Source: Actinoplanes sichuanensis (GTDB taxonomy: Bacteria; Actinomycetota; Actinomycetes; Mycobacteriales; Micromonosporaceae). From it: a stretch of 64,000 nt of DNA. The stretch spans positions 8,928,001-8,992,000 of the forward strand of contig NZ_AP028461.1 in assembly GCF_033097365.1 (NCBI RefSeq), read 5' to 3'. The notes under the pieces are model-generated. The model was not told where the DNA came from and did not search any database. It was given only the letters and a program-made list of their open reading frames with translations. Positions 50,652-61,891 of this stretch are shown here, one piece after another. Numbering within the stretch: position 1 is the stretch's first letter; the number at the start of each line of letters is the position of its first letter. The position numbers were made by a program, and so were the translations under genes.

Positions 50652-51832
50652 CCGCGGCCATGACCAGGGCACTGATCGACCTCGACGCGATCGCGCACAA
50701 CACCAGGCTGCTGGCCGGTGCCGCGACCGGGTCGGGTGTGATGGCCGTGGTCAAGGCCGACGGGTTCGGCCACGGCGCCGTTCCGGTGGCCCGGGCGGCC
50801 CTGGCGAGCGGCGCCTCCTGGCTCGGCGTCACCTCGCTGCGGGAGGCGATGGAGTTGCGGTCGGCGGGCATCACGGCGCCGATCCTGATGTGGCTGTATG
50901 CCCCGTTCGAGACTCTGGACGAGGCGGTGCTCGCCGACGTCGACGTGTCGGTGTCGTCGACCACCGGGCTGGAGACCCTGGCACGGGCGGCGGAGCGCAC
51001 CGGCCGGGTCGCGGTCGTGCATCTGAAGGCGGACACCGGCCTGTCCCGCGGCGGCGCGACCGAGGCGGAGTGGCCGGATGTGCTGGCCACCGCGGCGAAA
51101 CTGCGCGATGCCGGGCTGATCGAGATCCGTGCCGTCTGGTCGCATCTGGCCCATGCCGAGGATCCGGCCGACCCGGGCCTGCGGCGGCAACTGGAGGCGT
51201 TCGGCCAGGCCCGGGCCGCGGCCCGGGAGGCGGGCATCGAGGCGCCGCTGACGCATCTGGCCAACTCGGCCGCCGTTCTTCAACTGCCGGAGGCCCACTT
51301 CGATCTGGTACGGCCGGGAATCGCCCTCTACGGCGCCGAGCCGATCCCCGGTCGCGTGTTCGGGCTGCGTCCCGCCATGACGCTGGAGTCCACGGTCATC
51401 CTGACCAAGCGGGTCGGCCCGGGCACCGGGGTGTCCTACGGCCCCGAGTTCGTGACCGACCGGGAGACGACACTGGCCCTGGTGCCGGCCGGCTATGCCG
51501 ACGGGGTGCCCCGCATCACCGGCAATCGGGCCTCGGTCGCGATCGGCGGGGTCCGCTGCCCGATCGTGGGCCGGGTGGCGATGGACCAGGTGGTGGTCGA
51601 CGTCGGTGAGCACCCGGTGGTGCCCGGCGACCGGGTGGTGATCTTCGGCACCGGTGAGGGCGGCGAGCCGACGGTCGACGAGTGGGCCGACTGGGCGGGT
51701 ACGAACGCGCACGAGATCCTGACCGGCATCGGGACGCGGGTGCCCCGGGTCCACTACTCGGTCGAGTCGAACGAGACCTCGACCCGCAATCCGTCGCGCC
51801 CGGTCGAGTGCGCCGAGATGACCCCGTCGTGA
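50648..51832 (+). CDS. alr: Alanine racemase
   Basis: 394 residues. PLP enzyme making D-alanine from L-alanine. The PLP lysine is Lys36 in AVVKADGFGHGA; the usual Tyr of KAxAYGHG is Phe here. The opposite-face base is the Tyr in GVSYGPEF; PAGYADGVPR and GRVAMDQVVVDVG are typical. The GTG at 50648 overlaps the ddl stop by 4 nt, so both enzymes of D-Ala-D-Ala supply are translated together. Confidence 0.95.
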   Translation: MTAAMTRALIDLDAIAHNTRLLAGAATGSGVMAVVKADGFGHGAVPVARAALASGASWLGVTSLREAMELRSAGITAPILMWLYAPFETLDEAVLADVDVSVSSTTGLETLARAAERTGRVAVVHLKADTGLSRGGATEAEWPDVLATAAKLRDAGLIEIRAVWSHLAHAEDPADPGLRRQLEAFGQARAAAREAGIEAPLTHLANSAAVLQLPEAHFDLVRPGIALYGAEPIPGRVFGLRPAMTLESTVILTKRVGPGTGVSYGPEFVTDRETTLALVPAGYADGVPRITGNRASVAIGGVRCPIVGRVAMDQVVVDVGEHPVVPGDRVVIFGTGEGGEPTVDEWADWAGTNAHEILTGIGTRVPRVHYSVESNETSTRNPSRPVECAEMTPS

Positions 51833-51881
51833 GCTCGGGTGATGGCCCGGCCCGACCCGGCGCCACCACTGTGGTCGATCC

Positions 51882-54917
<3,036 letters not shown>

Positions 54918-54939
54918 CCGGTCAGGCGGTTTCCATCGG

Positions 54940-54966
54940 GCCCGGGTCGGCCGCACCGACCCGGGC
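54940..54966 (+). terminator. Terminator of katG
   Basis: A perfect 11-bp stem GCCCGGGTCGG with CCGACCCGGGC around CCGCA, followed by TTCGCCT, 22 nt after the stop. Confidence 0.8.
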
Positions 54967-54994
54967 TTCGCCTGCTGGTACCCTCAGCAACGTC

Positions 54995-55067
54995 GGGCTC
55001 GTAGCTCAGTGGATAGAGCAACCGCCTCCTAAGCGGTAGGTCGCGCGTTCAAATCGCGCCGGGCCCA
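54995..55067 (+). tRNA. tRNA-Arg (anticodon CCU)
   Basis: A full cloverleaf: acceptor GGGCTCG with CGGGCCC (one G-T pair), D stem GCTC/GAGC, anticodon stem ACCGC/GCGGT around CTCCTAA (anticodon CCT), variable AGGTC, T stem GCGCG/CGCGC with loop TTCAAAT, and discriminator A. The 3' CCA is not encoded. It reads AGG codons, which are uncommon in this genome. Confidence 0.97.
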
Positions 55068-55070
55068 CTC

Positions 55071-55598
55071 TCAGATCTTCAACCGCTGCCCCACCCGCAG
55101 CCGGTGTGGGCTGCTCAGCACATCCGAGTTCGCCCGGTAGAGCGCTCGCCAGCCGCCCCGCACATCGTGCCGCGCCGCGATCCGCGCCAGCGTGTCACCC
55201 GGCCGGACCACGTAGCGTCCGGTCGACCGGTGCACCTTTCGTACGCTGCCGCGGGACGCCGCCGTGTAGGCGTGCCGCCGGCCGCAGGTCGGCCAGGCAC
55301 CGATGCCCTGCCCGCGCACCACCCGTTCGGCGATCCGGATCTGCTCGGACTTGGACGCCCGGTTCGCGGTGTCTGCGTACTTTCCGCCGCCGTAGGCGCG
55401 CCACGTGCTCCGGCTGAACTGGAGTCCCCCGTAGTAGCCGTTTCCGGTGTTGATGCTCCAGTTGCCCCCGGATTCGCAGTGCGCGATCGCCTCCCAGTTG
55501 ATGTCGGCGTGCGCCGGCCCCGCGAGGGCCACGCTTCCGGCGAGTCCGACGGCCAGCATCCCGACCGCGCGATGGAGTTGTCTTCCGATCTGAGCCAT
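55071..55598 (-). CDS. Resuscitation-promoting factor-like transglycosylase with LysM
   Basis: 175 residues. Signal peptide (GMLAVGLAGSVALAGPAHA), Rpf domain (DINWEAIAHCESGGNWSINT with the catalytic Glu, then YYGGLQFSRSTW), and a C-terminal LysM domain (YVVRPGDTLARIAARHDVRGG). It would cut peptidoglycan glycan strands and help growth restart of dormant cells or spores. GGAGG 8 nt before the ATG at 55598. The message carries a c-di-AMP riboswitch upstream. It is convergent with the tRNA and only 3 nt from it. Confidence 0.95.
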   Translation of the reverse strand: MAQIGRQLHRAVGMLAVGLAGSVALAGPAHADINWEAIAHCESGGNWSINTGNGYYGGLQFSRSTWRAYGGGKYADTANRASKSEQIRIAERVVRGQGIGAWPTCGRRHAYTAASRGSVRKVHRSTGRYVVRPGDTLARIAARHDVRGGWRALYRANSDVLSSPHRLRVGQRLKI

Positions 55599-55611
55599 GA
55601 GCTTGTCCTCC

Positions 55612-55775
55612 ACGCCTACGAGGTCAGCTGTCGGGTTCGGGCAGAGGTGCCCGGCCGCGTTCGCGGCTTCACCCCGAGGCGCCGTAGCGCCGAGGAACTC
55701 TTGGGTCCCCCGCTCCATGCCTTGGGTTTCGTCGAACCGTGGTCGGCGGCTGGACTCGGCGTTCCGACCACGGTG
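55612..55775 (-). promoter_or_regulatory. ydaO/yuaA-type c-di-AMP riboswitch
   Basis: Reading the minus strand, the conserved blocks of this class occur in order: GGAGCGGGGGACCCA, then CTCGGGGTGAAGCCG, then CTCTGCCCGAACCCGACAGC, then CTCGTAGGCG, ending just before the ribosome binding site of the Rpf gene. An extra stem ACCGTGGTCGG/CCGACCACGG opens it. In other actinobacteria this class binds c-di-AMP and lowers expression of Rpf-type cell wall hydrolases. Confidence 0.92.
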
Positions 55776-55855
55776 CCCACTCTGTTGCGGGCTGTCGAGA
55801 TGCCGCGCTGCTGGTTGGTTATGCGAGACGCGGCAATGGAGTTGTAAGTCACAAA

Positions 55856-55887
55856 TTAGCCGCTTTGATCTTCCTTTGTGCGGCTAA
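55856..55887. promoter_or_regulatory. Inverted repeat in the divergent promoter region of the Rpf gene and 55953
   Basis: TTAGCCGC and GCGGCTAA, perfect 8-bp arms around a 16-bp AT-richer spacer, midway between the riboswitch and the divergent gene. Confidence 0.45.
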
Positions 55888-55952
55888 CGTGCTGAATTCG
55901 GCGTGGCGCAACAGGTGCGGAACCCTCCACCGAGGGTGCACAATCCTCACCC

Positions 55953-57167
55953 ATGAGTGAGTCAGAGCGTGAGTTCGACGTGATCGTCTACGGCGCCTCG
56001 GGTTTCGTCGGTGTGCTGGTGGCGCGATACCTCGCCGAACACGCTCCAGCGGGCGCACGCCTGGCCCTCGGCGGCCGTTCCAGGGCGAAACTGGAGGGTC
56101 TCGGCCTGGACCAGCCCATCGTCGTCGCCGACGCGAACGACGCGGAAGCCCTGACCACGATGGCCGGCCGCGCCAAAGTGGTGATCACCACGGTGGGGCC
56201 GTATGCGAAGTACGGCAAGCCGCTCGCCCGCGCATGCGCCGAAACCGGCACGCACTACGTGGACCTCACCGGTGAGGTGCTCTTCGCCCGGGACAGCATC
56301 GACGAGAACCATGAGACCGCACGGCGTACCGGCGCACGGATCGTGCACTCCTGCGGCTTCGACTCGATTCCGTCCGATATCGGGGTGCACGTCCTGCATG
56401 AACAGATCAGCCGGGACGGCGCCGGTGAGCTCACCGACACGACACTCGTGGTGACCAGCATGCGCGGCGGTGTCAGTGGCGGCACCATCGACTCGATGCG
56501 CCATCAGGTCGACGTGATGAAGAAGGACACCCGGCTGCGCAAGGTCGGCGCCAGCCCGTACTCGCTGAGCCCGGACCGGCAGGCCGAGCCCGACCTCGGC
56601 CGCCAGCCCGACATGCTCACCCTGCCGGGGTCCGACGTGGACACCAGCGTGCGCGGGCATCTCGCGCCGTTCGTGATGGCGTCCTACAACACCCGGGTGG
56701 TGCGGCGTAGCAACGCGTTGCGCGGCTGGGCCTACGGCCGCACGTTCCGGTACCGCGAGGTCCTGCGGGTGAAGAGCAAGGTCGCCGCCACGGTCGTCAA
56801 AACGGGGATGAACGCGCTGGTCATCGGCTTCGCGGTGCCGCCACTGCGCTTCGTCCTGGACCGCTTCCTGCCCGCGCCCGGTGCCGGGCCGAGCGAGGAC
56901 ACCCAGCGCAACGGTCACTTCACCATGGATCTGTTCACCACCACCACGTCCGGTGCGCGCTATCGCGCGCGGGTCAAGGCCAAAGGCGATCCGGGGTACG
57001 CCGCAACGGCGGTCATGCTCGGCGAATCGGCTCTCGCGCTCGCCTTCGACGACGAGGCGCTGCCGGAGGTCGAGGGTGGTGTGCTCACCCCGGCGACGGC
57101 GATCGGTGACGCCCTGGTCAAGCGGCTGCGCGACGCCGGGTTCGAGATCACGGCTCAGCGGCTCTGA
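55953..57167 (+). CDS. Saccharopine dehydrogenase-like / trans-acting enoyl reductase family protein
   Basis: 404 residues. N-terminal Rossmann domain with IVYGASGFVGVLVARYL (GASGFVG at 14-20), then TTVGPYAKYGKPLARACAETG and YVDLTGE, as in mycobacterial Rv2449c/Rv2953-type proteins, where Rv2953 is a trans-acting enoyl reductase of polyketide lipid synthesis. No polyketide synthase lies in this window, so the role here is open. ATG at 55953 lacks a ribosome binding site; a CACAAT 10 nt upstream would suit a leaderless message. Its stop abuts that of the convergent methyltransferase. Confidence 0.9.
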   Translation: MSESEREFDVIVYGASGFVGVLVARYLAEHAPAGARLALGGRSRAKLEGLGLDQPIVVADANDAEALTTMAGRAKVVITTVGPYAKYGKPLARACAETGTHYVDLTGEVLFARDSIDENHETARRTGARIVHSCGFDSIPSDIGVHVLHEQISRDGAGELTDTTLVVTSMRGGVSGGTIDSMRHQVDVMKKDTRLRKVGASPYSLSPDRQAEPDLGRQPDMLTLPGSDVDTSVRGHLAPFVMASYNTRVVRRSNALRGWAYGRTFRYREVLRVKSKVAATVVKTGMNALVIGFAVPPLRFVLDRFLPAPGAGPSEDTQRNGHFTMDLFTTTTSGARYRARVKAKGDPGYAATAVMLGESALALAFDDEALPEVEGGVLTPATAIGDALVKRLRDAGFEITAQRL

Positions 57168-57770
57168 TCAGCGGCGCTGAGCCACCACGTGGAAGACGTG
57201 CCAGTGCTTCGGGCCGCTGAACGCCCGGCCCGGCTCGTCCTCCACCTCCCACCGCTCGATGGTCAGACCGTCGAACAGGGCGCGTACCTCCGGTTCGGTG
57301 AGGAAGGTCAGGTTCGGGTCGCCGGCCCAGCTGTCCCGGTCACCGAACAGGTCCACGGCGACCCGCCCGCCGGGACGCAACACCGACCGGATCAGTGTCC
57401 ACACCCGATCGAATTCAGCGCGGGTCTGGAACGGAAGCGAGTAACCGGCATGGACGAGATCGGCGGGCGGTAGATCGTACAAATCCTGGAATCTGCTTGT
57501 TTTGATCGTCAAGGCCGCATGGCGGCCGCCGATGGTGCGCAGCAGGCGGGCCTCGGTCCCCGGCTCGCCGTCCAGAGCCAGCACCCGCCAGCCCGCGTCG
57601 AGAAACGCCCTGGTCTCGCGGCCTGCGCCGCAGCCGAGATCGACGGCGGTACGCCCGGCGCCCGGCCCGGCGAGCGCCAGCACCCGTTGGCACGACTCGC
57701 GGATCGGGCGGGCGGCCTGACGCGAGTTGTAATTCGCCCAGTGCTCATCAGTGCGCATCGGTGTGGACAT
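57168..57770 (-). CDS. SAM-dependent methyltransferase, TehB-like
   Basis: 200 residues, class I fold: TAVDLGCGAGRETRAFLDAG (motif I), VLALDGEPG, HAGYSLPF and LRPGGRVAVDLFGDRDSW. Similar to TehB/methyltransferase_25 proteins, substrate unknown. The ATG at 57770 (MSTPMRTDEHW) has no ribosome binding site but CAAAAT lies 8 nt upstream, suggesting a leaderless message; GTG 57785 and ATG 57758 are alternatives. It ends exactly where the convergent gene ends, with no base between. Confidence 0.88.
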   Translation of the reverse strand: MSTPMRTDEHWANYNSRQAARPIRESCQRVLALAGPGAGRTAVDLGCGAGRETRAFLDAGWRVLALDGEPGTEARLLRTIGGRHAALTIKTSRFQDLYDLPPADLVHAGYSLPFQTRAEFDRVWTLIRSVLRPGGRVAVDLFGDRDSWAGDPNLTFLTEPEVRALFDGLTIERWEVEDEPGRAFSGPKHWHVFHVVAQRR

Positions 57771-57892
57771 GGTGCGATTTTGCACCGCGAAATGGTGTCC
57801 GTGATCCGACCGGCACGCGGTAAGGAATCGTGCACGGCTTCATATCGATCGCCACTAGCACCAAAGGTGGTCTTACCGGCACGATTGGACAG

Positions 57893-58498
57893 GTGACCGT
57901 CAGCCCGTTGCCATACCCGCTGAGGTTGACGGGGACCGCCGTCATCCTGCGGGAATGGCGATGGGAAGATCTCGACGACCTGGTCGCGCTCCTCGACGAA
58001 CCGGGCATCGCCCGCTGGACGCTGATGCCCTCGCCGTTCGACATCGAGGCCGGGCTCGCCTACCTGCGCCGCGCCCAGCAGGGCCGCATCGGCGGCAGCC
58101 GGATCCAGCTCGCGATCACCACCGACGGTGGCCCGCCGCTCGGTGAGGTGCTGCTCTTCAACGTTCGGTCCGAGGCCCACGAGGCCGAGCTCGGCTACCT
58201 GGTCGGCCTGCCCTTTCGGCGCCGCGGGCTCGCCACGGCGGCGCTGTCCCTGCTCACCGGCTATGCGGTCGACACCCTCGGGCTGCGCCGGCTGCTGCTG
58301 CGCATCGACCGGGGCAACACCGCCAGCACCTCGGTGGCGCGCCGCTGCGGATACCGGCCGGCGGCCGAGCCGCCCATTCAGCAGGACGGGCCGTACGGGC
58401 CGGCCACGCTGGACACCTGGGAGTACGTGGAGAACCGCTCCGGGCCACAGGAGGATCGCCGGAAAAATGTCGCAGCCCGGCGGTACGGTCGGCGCTGA
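57893..58498 (+). CDS. GNAT family N-acetyltransferase (RimJ-type)
   Basis: 201 residues. LRLTGTAVILREWRWEDLDDL is the usual beginning of RimJ/RimL-type GNATs; ELGYLVGLPFRRRGLATAAL is the acetyl-CoA loop (RRRGLA), and LRIDRGNTASTSVARRCGY the following helix. Likely protein N-terminal or small-molecule acetylation. GTG at 57893 with TTGGACAG before it. First of three genes in one operon. Confidence 0.9.
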   Translation: MTVSPLPYPLRLTGTAVILREWRWEDLDDLVALLDEPGIARWTLMPSPFDIEAGLAYLRRAQQGRIGGSRIQLAITTDGGPPLGEVLLFNVRSEAHEAELGYLVGLPFRRRGLATAALSLLTGYAVDTLGLRRLLLRIDRGNTASTSVARRCGYRPAAEPPIQQDGPYGPATLDTWEYVENRSGPQEDRRKNVAARRYGRR

Positions 58499-58508
58499 GG
58501 AGGTGCTG

Positions 58509-59609
58509 ATGATCGACGTGGATCGTGAGCGCGTCATGGCGTACCGGATCGCTGCTCAAAGCCTGGCCGACCGCACCGGTGACCGGCCCGCCGACCTGCC
58601 CGTGCTGGATCTCGGCGTCCAGGAGTACACACCTGACTCCACCCGGATCGCCCTGGCCGCCCGCAGCGGTGCCGAGCCCGACGACGACCGGCTGATCACC
58701 GTGTGGGCCGCCCGTGGCGCCCCGCATCTGCATCGCCGCGCCGATCTGCCCGAGCTGGTCGAGCAGCTGTGGCCGGTCGATGACGTCGACGCCGCGGCCC
58801 GGATCAAGAGCGGCCAGATCCCCGACGCCGCCCGGCTCGGAGTGTCGGCGTTCACCGCCACCGCCACCGCCTTCCGGGAGGTGCTCACCGGCGGCCCGAT
58901 GCCCCGCGGTGAGGTCAGCACGGCGGTCAGCCGGCTGGTCCCGACCGAGCTCACCTACGACTGCAGATCCTGCGCGGCCCGCCACGTCTCCGGCGGCGTG
59001 TGGCAGCACGCCGGGCTGGCCGGCGGTGTCGAGGTGCTGTCCCGAGGCAGGGATGCGATGCTCGGCCCTCTTGTCGACGCACCACCGATCCCGTCCGCCA
59101 ACCGGGGCATCGACCGGCTGATCGAGACCTATCTGCGTTTCCTCGGCCCGGCCGGTCCGGGTGAGGTGGCGAGATATCTGGGCTCCACCACCGCGGTGAT
59201 CAAGGCGGTGTGGCCGTCCGACCGGCTCACCGAGGTCCGGGTGGCGGGGCGACGGGCCTGGCTGCCCTCGTCGGCGGCCGATCTTCTCGAGTCGGCGCCG
59301 GCACCGCGTGGGGTGCGCTGGCTGCCGCCGATGGACCCGCTGCTTCAGGCTCGCGACCGTGACCTGCTGGTTCCCGGCCGGGAGCGGCAGAGGGAGGTGT
59401 GGCGCATCCTCGGCAATCCGGGGGCGCTGCTGGTCGACGGCGAGATCGCCGGGGTGTGGCGGGCCCGGATGGCCGGCCGCAAACGGGTCGATCTCACGGT
59501 GACCGCGTTCGAGAAACTGTCGAGGGCGCAGATCGCGCTGGTCGAGGAGGAGGCGGTTCGGGTGGCGGGCGCACGGGGTGCGGCGGAGGCACGGGTGATC
59601 CACGAGTGA
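58509..59609 (+). CDS. Winged-helix DNA-binding domain protein (HTH_42/AlkZ-like)
   Basis: 366 residues. The order (VMAYRIAAQSLADR, LDLGVQEYTPDSTRIALAAR, then TVWAARGAPHLHRRADLPEL, LIETYLRFLGPAGPGEVARYLG and LLVDGEIAGVWR) is that of the HTH_42 superfamily, which includes AlkZ/YcaQ DNA glycosylases acting on alkylated or crosslinked DNA. The catalytic residues cannot be assigned with certainty. Many family members in actinobacteria sit near antibiotic resistance genes; this one does not. GGAGG 5 nt before the ATG. The stop overlaps the next start (GTGA). Confidence 0.88.
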   Translation: MIDVDRERVMAYRIAAQSLADRTGDRPADLPVLDLGVQEYTPDSTRIALAARSGAEPDDDRLITVWAARGAPHLHRRADLPELVEQLWPVDDVDAAARIKSGQIPDAARLGVSAFTATATAFREVLTGGPMPRGEVSTAVSRLVPTELTYDCRSCAARHVSGGVWQHAGLAGGVEVLSRGRDAMLGPLVDAPPIPSANRGIDRLIETYLRFLGPAGPGEVARYLGSTTAVIKAVWPSDRLTEVRVAGRRAWLPSSAADLLESAPAPRGVRWLPPMDPLLQARDRDLLVPGRERQREVWRILGNPGALLVDGEIAGVWRARMAGRKRVDLTVTAFEKLSRAQIALVEEEAVRVAGARGAAEARVIHE

Positions 59610-60277
59610 CCACGATCGGTTTCCTGCACACGGCCGAGGTGCATGTCGCCACGTTCCGAGGGCTCTTCGCCGAGCTGGCGCCGCCGGGCCTCGACGACCT
59701 GCACCTGGTGGACGAGGCGTTACTCGCCGACGCCCGCCGGACCGGTTCGGCACCGGGCCTGGCCGAACGACTCGGTGAGTTGGCCGCCGCCGGCGCGGAC
59801 CTCATCGTCTGCACCTGCTCGACGATCGGCGCCGACGCGGAGGCGACTCCCGAGGTGGGCGTGCCGGTGATGCGCCTGGACCGGCCGATGGCCGAGGCAG
59901 CGGTCTCGACCGGTGGCCGGATCGTCGTGGTCGCCACCGTCGAGTCCACTCTGGAGCCGACGGTCGCGCTGATCCGGGCGGCCGCCGCGTCGGCCGGGCG
60001 GCCGGTCGTCGTCACCGCCTCGCCGTGCCTGACGGCCTGGCGGCACTTCGAGGCCGGTGACATCGCCACCTACGACAAGGAGATCGCCGAGCACGTCCGG
60101 GCCCTCGCCGGGGAGGCCGACGCGATCGTGCTCGCCCAGGCGGGCATGGCCGGGGCGGCCACGCTGCTGTCGGACCTGCCGGTTCTCACCAGTCCACGCG
60201 CCGCCGTCGAGGCAGCCCTTCTCCGCGTCTCCCCCATCCCGACCAGCAGGCCTGAAGCCGGTGACGCTCCGGCATGA
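59606..60277 (+). CDS. Aspartate/glutamate racemase family protein
   Basis: 223 residues. The two Cys of the family are in VCTCSTIGA and ASPCLTAWRH. IGFLHTAEVHVATFRGLFAEL opens it, and AIVLAQAGMAG is typical near the end. The closest type is the Asp/Glu/hydantoin racemase group; substrate unknown. Four-base overlap with the winged-helix gene, suggesting joint translation. Confidence 0.88.
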   Translation: MTTIGFLHTAEVHVATFRGLFAELAPPGLDDLHLVDEALLADARRTGSAPGLAERLGELAAAGADLIVCTCSTIGADAEATPEVGVPVMRLDRPMAEAAVSTGGRIVVVATVESTLEPTVALIRAAAASAGRPVVVTASPCLTAWRHFEAGDIATYDKEIAEHVRALAGEADAIVLAQAGMAGAATLLSDLPVLTSPRAAVEAALLRVSPIPTSRPEAGDAPA

Positions 60278-60288
60278 GCGTCACCGGC
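60257..60288 (+). terminator. Hairpin over the racemase stop codon
   Basis: GCCGGTGACGCTC and GAGCGTCACCGGC form a perfect 13-bp stem with loop CGGCAT; the stop codon lies at the 3' side of the loop. It closes the three-gene operon. Confidence 0.75.
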
Positions 60289-60388
60289 CGGCGCCGCACC
60301 CGAGGCCGGCGTGGGCTCCGCGGAGGCGGACACCAGTTCCCCGGCCGCGGCCGGTCCTCAAAGCGGCCGGACTCGGCAGCGGTCGGCC

Positions 60389-61618
60389 TCAGAAATCGAA
60401 TTCGCCGCCGTAGTCGCGGGTGTGGTCGCGGTAGACGGTGTGGTAGTGGATCTGGTCGTTGTAGACCACACCGGTCTGGCAGATGAACTCGACCCACACG
60501 CTCGGCCCGTCGATCCGGACATAGTCACCGTGCGTGTCGAGCGCGGTTCCGCCGGACAGGGCCACGAAGGTCTGGTCCAGTTCCTTCTCGTAGATCTTGA
60601 GCAGCTGCTGGGTCGTCGCGTCGTCGGCGTTCGCCACCCACGGCTTGATCGCGGCCAGCACCAGCTTCTTCTGCTTCGGGGTGAGGCTCTTGACCGAGAT
60701 GCCGACCTTCGTCTCCGGGAACTGACCGTCCTCGCCCGGTCCGACCAGCACATCACCGAACGACTGGTCCAGCGTGGCCGTGGCCAGCTGCTTCTCGGTG
60801 AGGCTCGCGGTCAGTGCGGCCATCGCGGTCTTCTGCGCCCTCATCGACTCGACGGTGGCTCCTGACTCGTCGGTGTAACTGATCGGCTCGACGCCGATGA
60901 AGAACGGGCTGGCGCCGACCGCGCGCCCCTTCGTGTAGGTGAGGTGGGTGGCCAGGTGGTGACCACCGAAGTCGAGCTGCCAGGTGCCGTCCACGGACGG
61001 CGTACCGAGGAAGGCGAGATAGTAATAGCCGCTACCGTAAGTGAGCGTCATGCCGCCTCCACCGGCGGGCGGGCCGCCGGCGGAGCCGGAGGGTGCCGGG
61101 GCCGCGGAGGCGTCGGCAGACGGCGCCGCGGAGGGGTCGGTCGAGGTGGGCGGCGCGCCGCCGCCGACGCTGCCGCTGGAGTCGGCGGCCAGGATGTCGT
61201 CCGCCGCCACGATGTCCTGCAGCTGATCGAAACCGGTCCCCTGGCCGGTGCCCGCGGCCGCTCTCAGCACGGCGTCGGCCGCGGCGAGCTGTTCCTCGGT
61301 GAGGCTGCCGAGCTCGATCCCGGGCCGGCAGGTTCCGGCGCACGGCAGGTTGGACCAGGCCGTCGCGTTCTCCTCGGTGAACTCGAGCAGTACCTCGGCC
61401 TTCTGGTCGTCGCTGAGTGTCGCGAGGAAGGCGTTGGCCGCGTTGACCAGGCCCGGCAGCCCGGTCCGGCCGCCGGTCGGGTCCTTGATCGCGTTCGTCC
61501 GGGTCGGTCCGGTGCCCTTGTCCGCCGTGCTCGCGTTCGCTGTGGCGATGCCGGCGCCGACCAGCGCGACGGCCGCGGCGACGGTGACGGCTCCGCGCCA
61601 CCGGGTCTTCAGTTTCAC
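60389..61618 (-). CDS. Secreted DUF3500 protein
   Basis: 409 residues. Signal peptide (AVTVAAAVALVGAGIATANA), then the DUF3500 region (FLATLSDDQKAEVLLEFTEENATAWSNLP), a Ser/Pro/Gly/Ala linker (PPTSTDPSAAPSADASAA), and the rest (YYYLAFLGTPSVDGTWQLDFGGHHLATH to DQIHYHTVYRDHTRDYGGEF) with several histidines (GGHHLATH, HYHTVYRDHTRD) that suggest metal binding. The role of DUF3500 is unknown. GTG at 61618 has GGGAG 6 nt before it. It is divergent from the PL4 lyase. Confidence 0.9.
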   Translation of the reverse strand: MKLKTRWRGAVTVAAAVALVGAGIATANASTADKGTGPTRTNAIKDPTGGRTGLPGLVNAANAFLATLSDDQKAEVLLEFTEENATAWSNLPCAGTCRPGIELGSLTEEQLAAADAVLRAAAGTGQGTGFDQLQDIVAADDILAADSSGSVGGGAPPTSTDPSAAPSADASAAPAPSGSAGGPPAGGGGMTLTYGSGYYYLAFLGTPSVDGTWQLDFGGHHLATHLTYTKGRAVGASPFFIGVEPISYTDESGATVESMRAQKTAMAALTASLTEKQLATATLDQSFGDVLVGPGEDGQFPETKVGISVKSLTPKQKKLVLAAIKPWVANADDATTQQLLKIYEKELDQTFVALSGGTALDTHGDYVRIDGPSVWVEFICQTGVVYNDQIHYHTVYRDHTRDYGGEFDF

Positions 61619-61654
61619 GCATTTCTCCCTTGCGATGAGGCCCCCGCCGATTCG

Positions 61655-61668
61655 CAACAAGATTGTTG
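61655..61668. promoter_or_regulatory. Palindrome upstream of the DUF3500 gene
   Basis: CAACAA-GA-TTGTTG, perfect 6-bp arms, 37 bp before the DUF3500 start, at a position typical of a repressor operator near the promoter. Confidence 0.45.
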
Positions 61669-61744
61669 ACAAAGCTGGAGAGGTGGCACAAGGGATCCGG
61701 CGGAGGTCAAAGGAGATCGACAGGTTCCTCAGACTGGACACACA

Positions 61745-61784
61745 AAGAAGGGCCGCGGCATGGCCACCGCGGCCCTTCTTCTTT
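61745..61784 (+). terminator. Orphan terminator-like hairpin in the divergent region
   Basis: AAGAAGGGCCGCGG and CCGCGGCCCTTCTT form a perfect 14-bp stem with loop CATGGCCA, followed by CTTT on the plus strand. No annotated gene ends here, so it may end a small RNA or lie in the leader of the DUF3500 transcript. Confidence 0.6.
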
Positions 61785-61891
61785 ACCCCCCGGAAAAGGT
61801 CATCGGCGCAGCGGCGACCAGGTTGTCGACAATCACGACCGGCTCGTGCCGGGTGGAGCAGAGCCGGCCGGAAGGGGAAGCGCCGTCAATG

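Noticed and set aside
54995..55067. Integration site at tRNA-Arg
   Set aside because: No integrase, no direct repeat of the tRNA 3' end, and the flanking genes katG and the Rpf gene are ordinary chromosomal genes.
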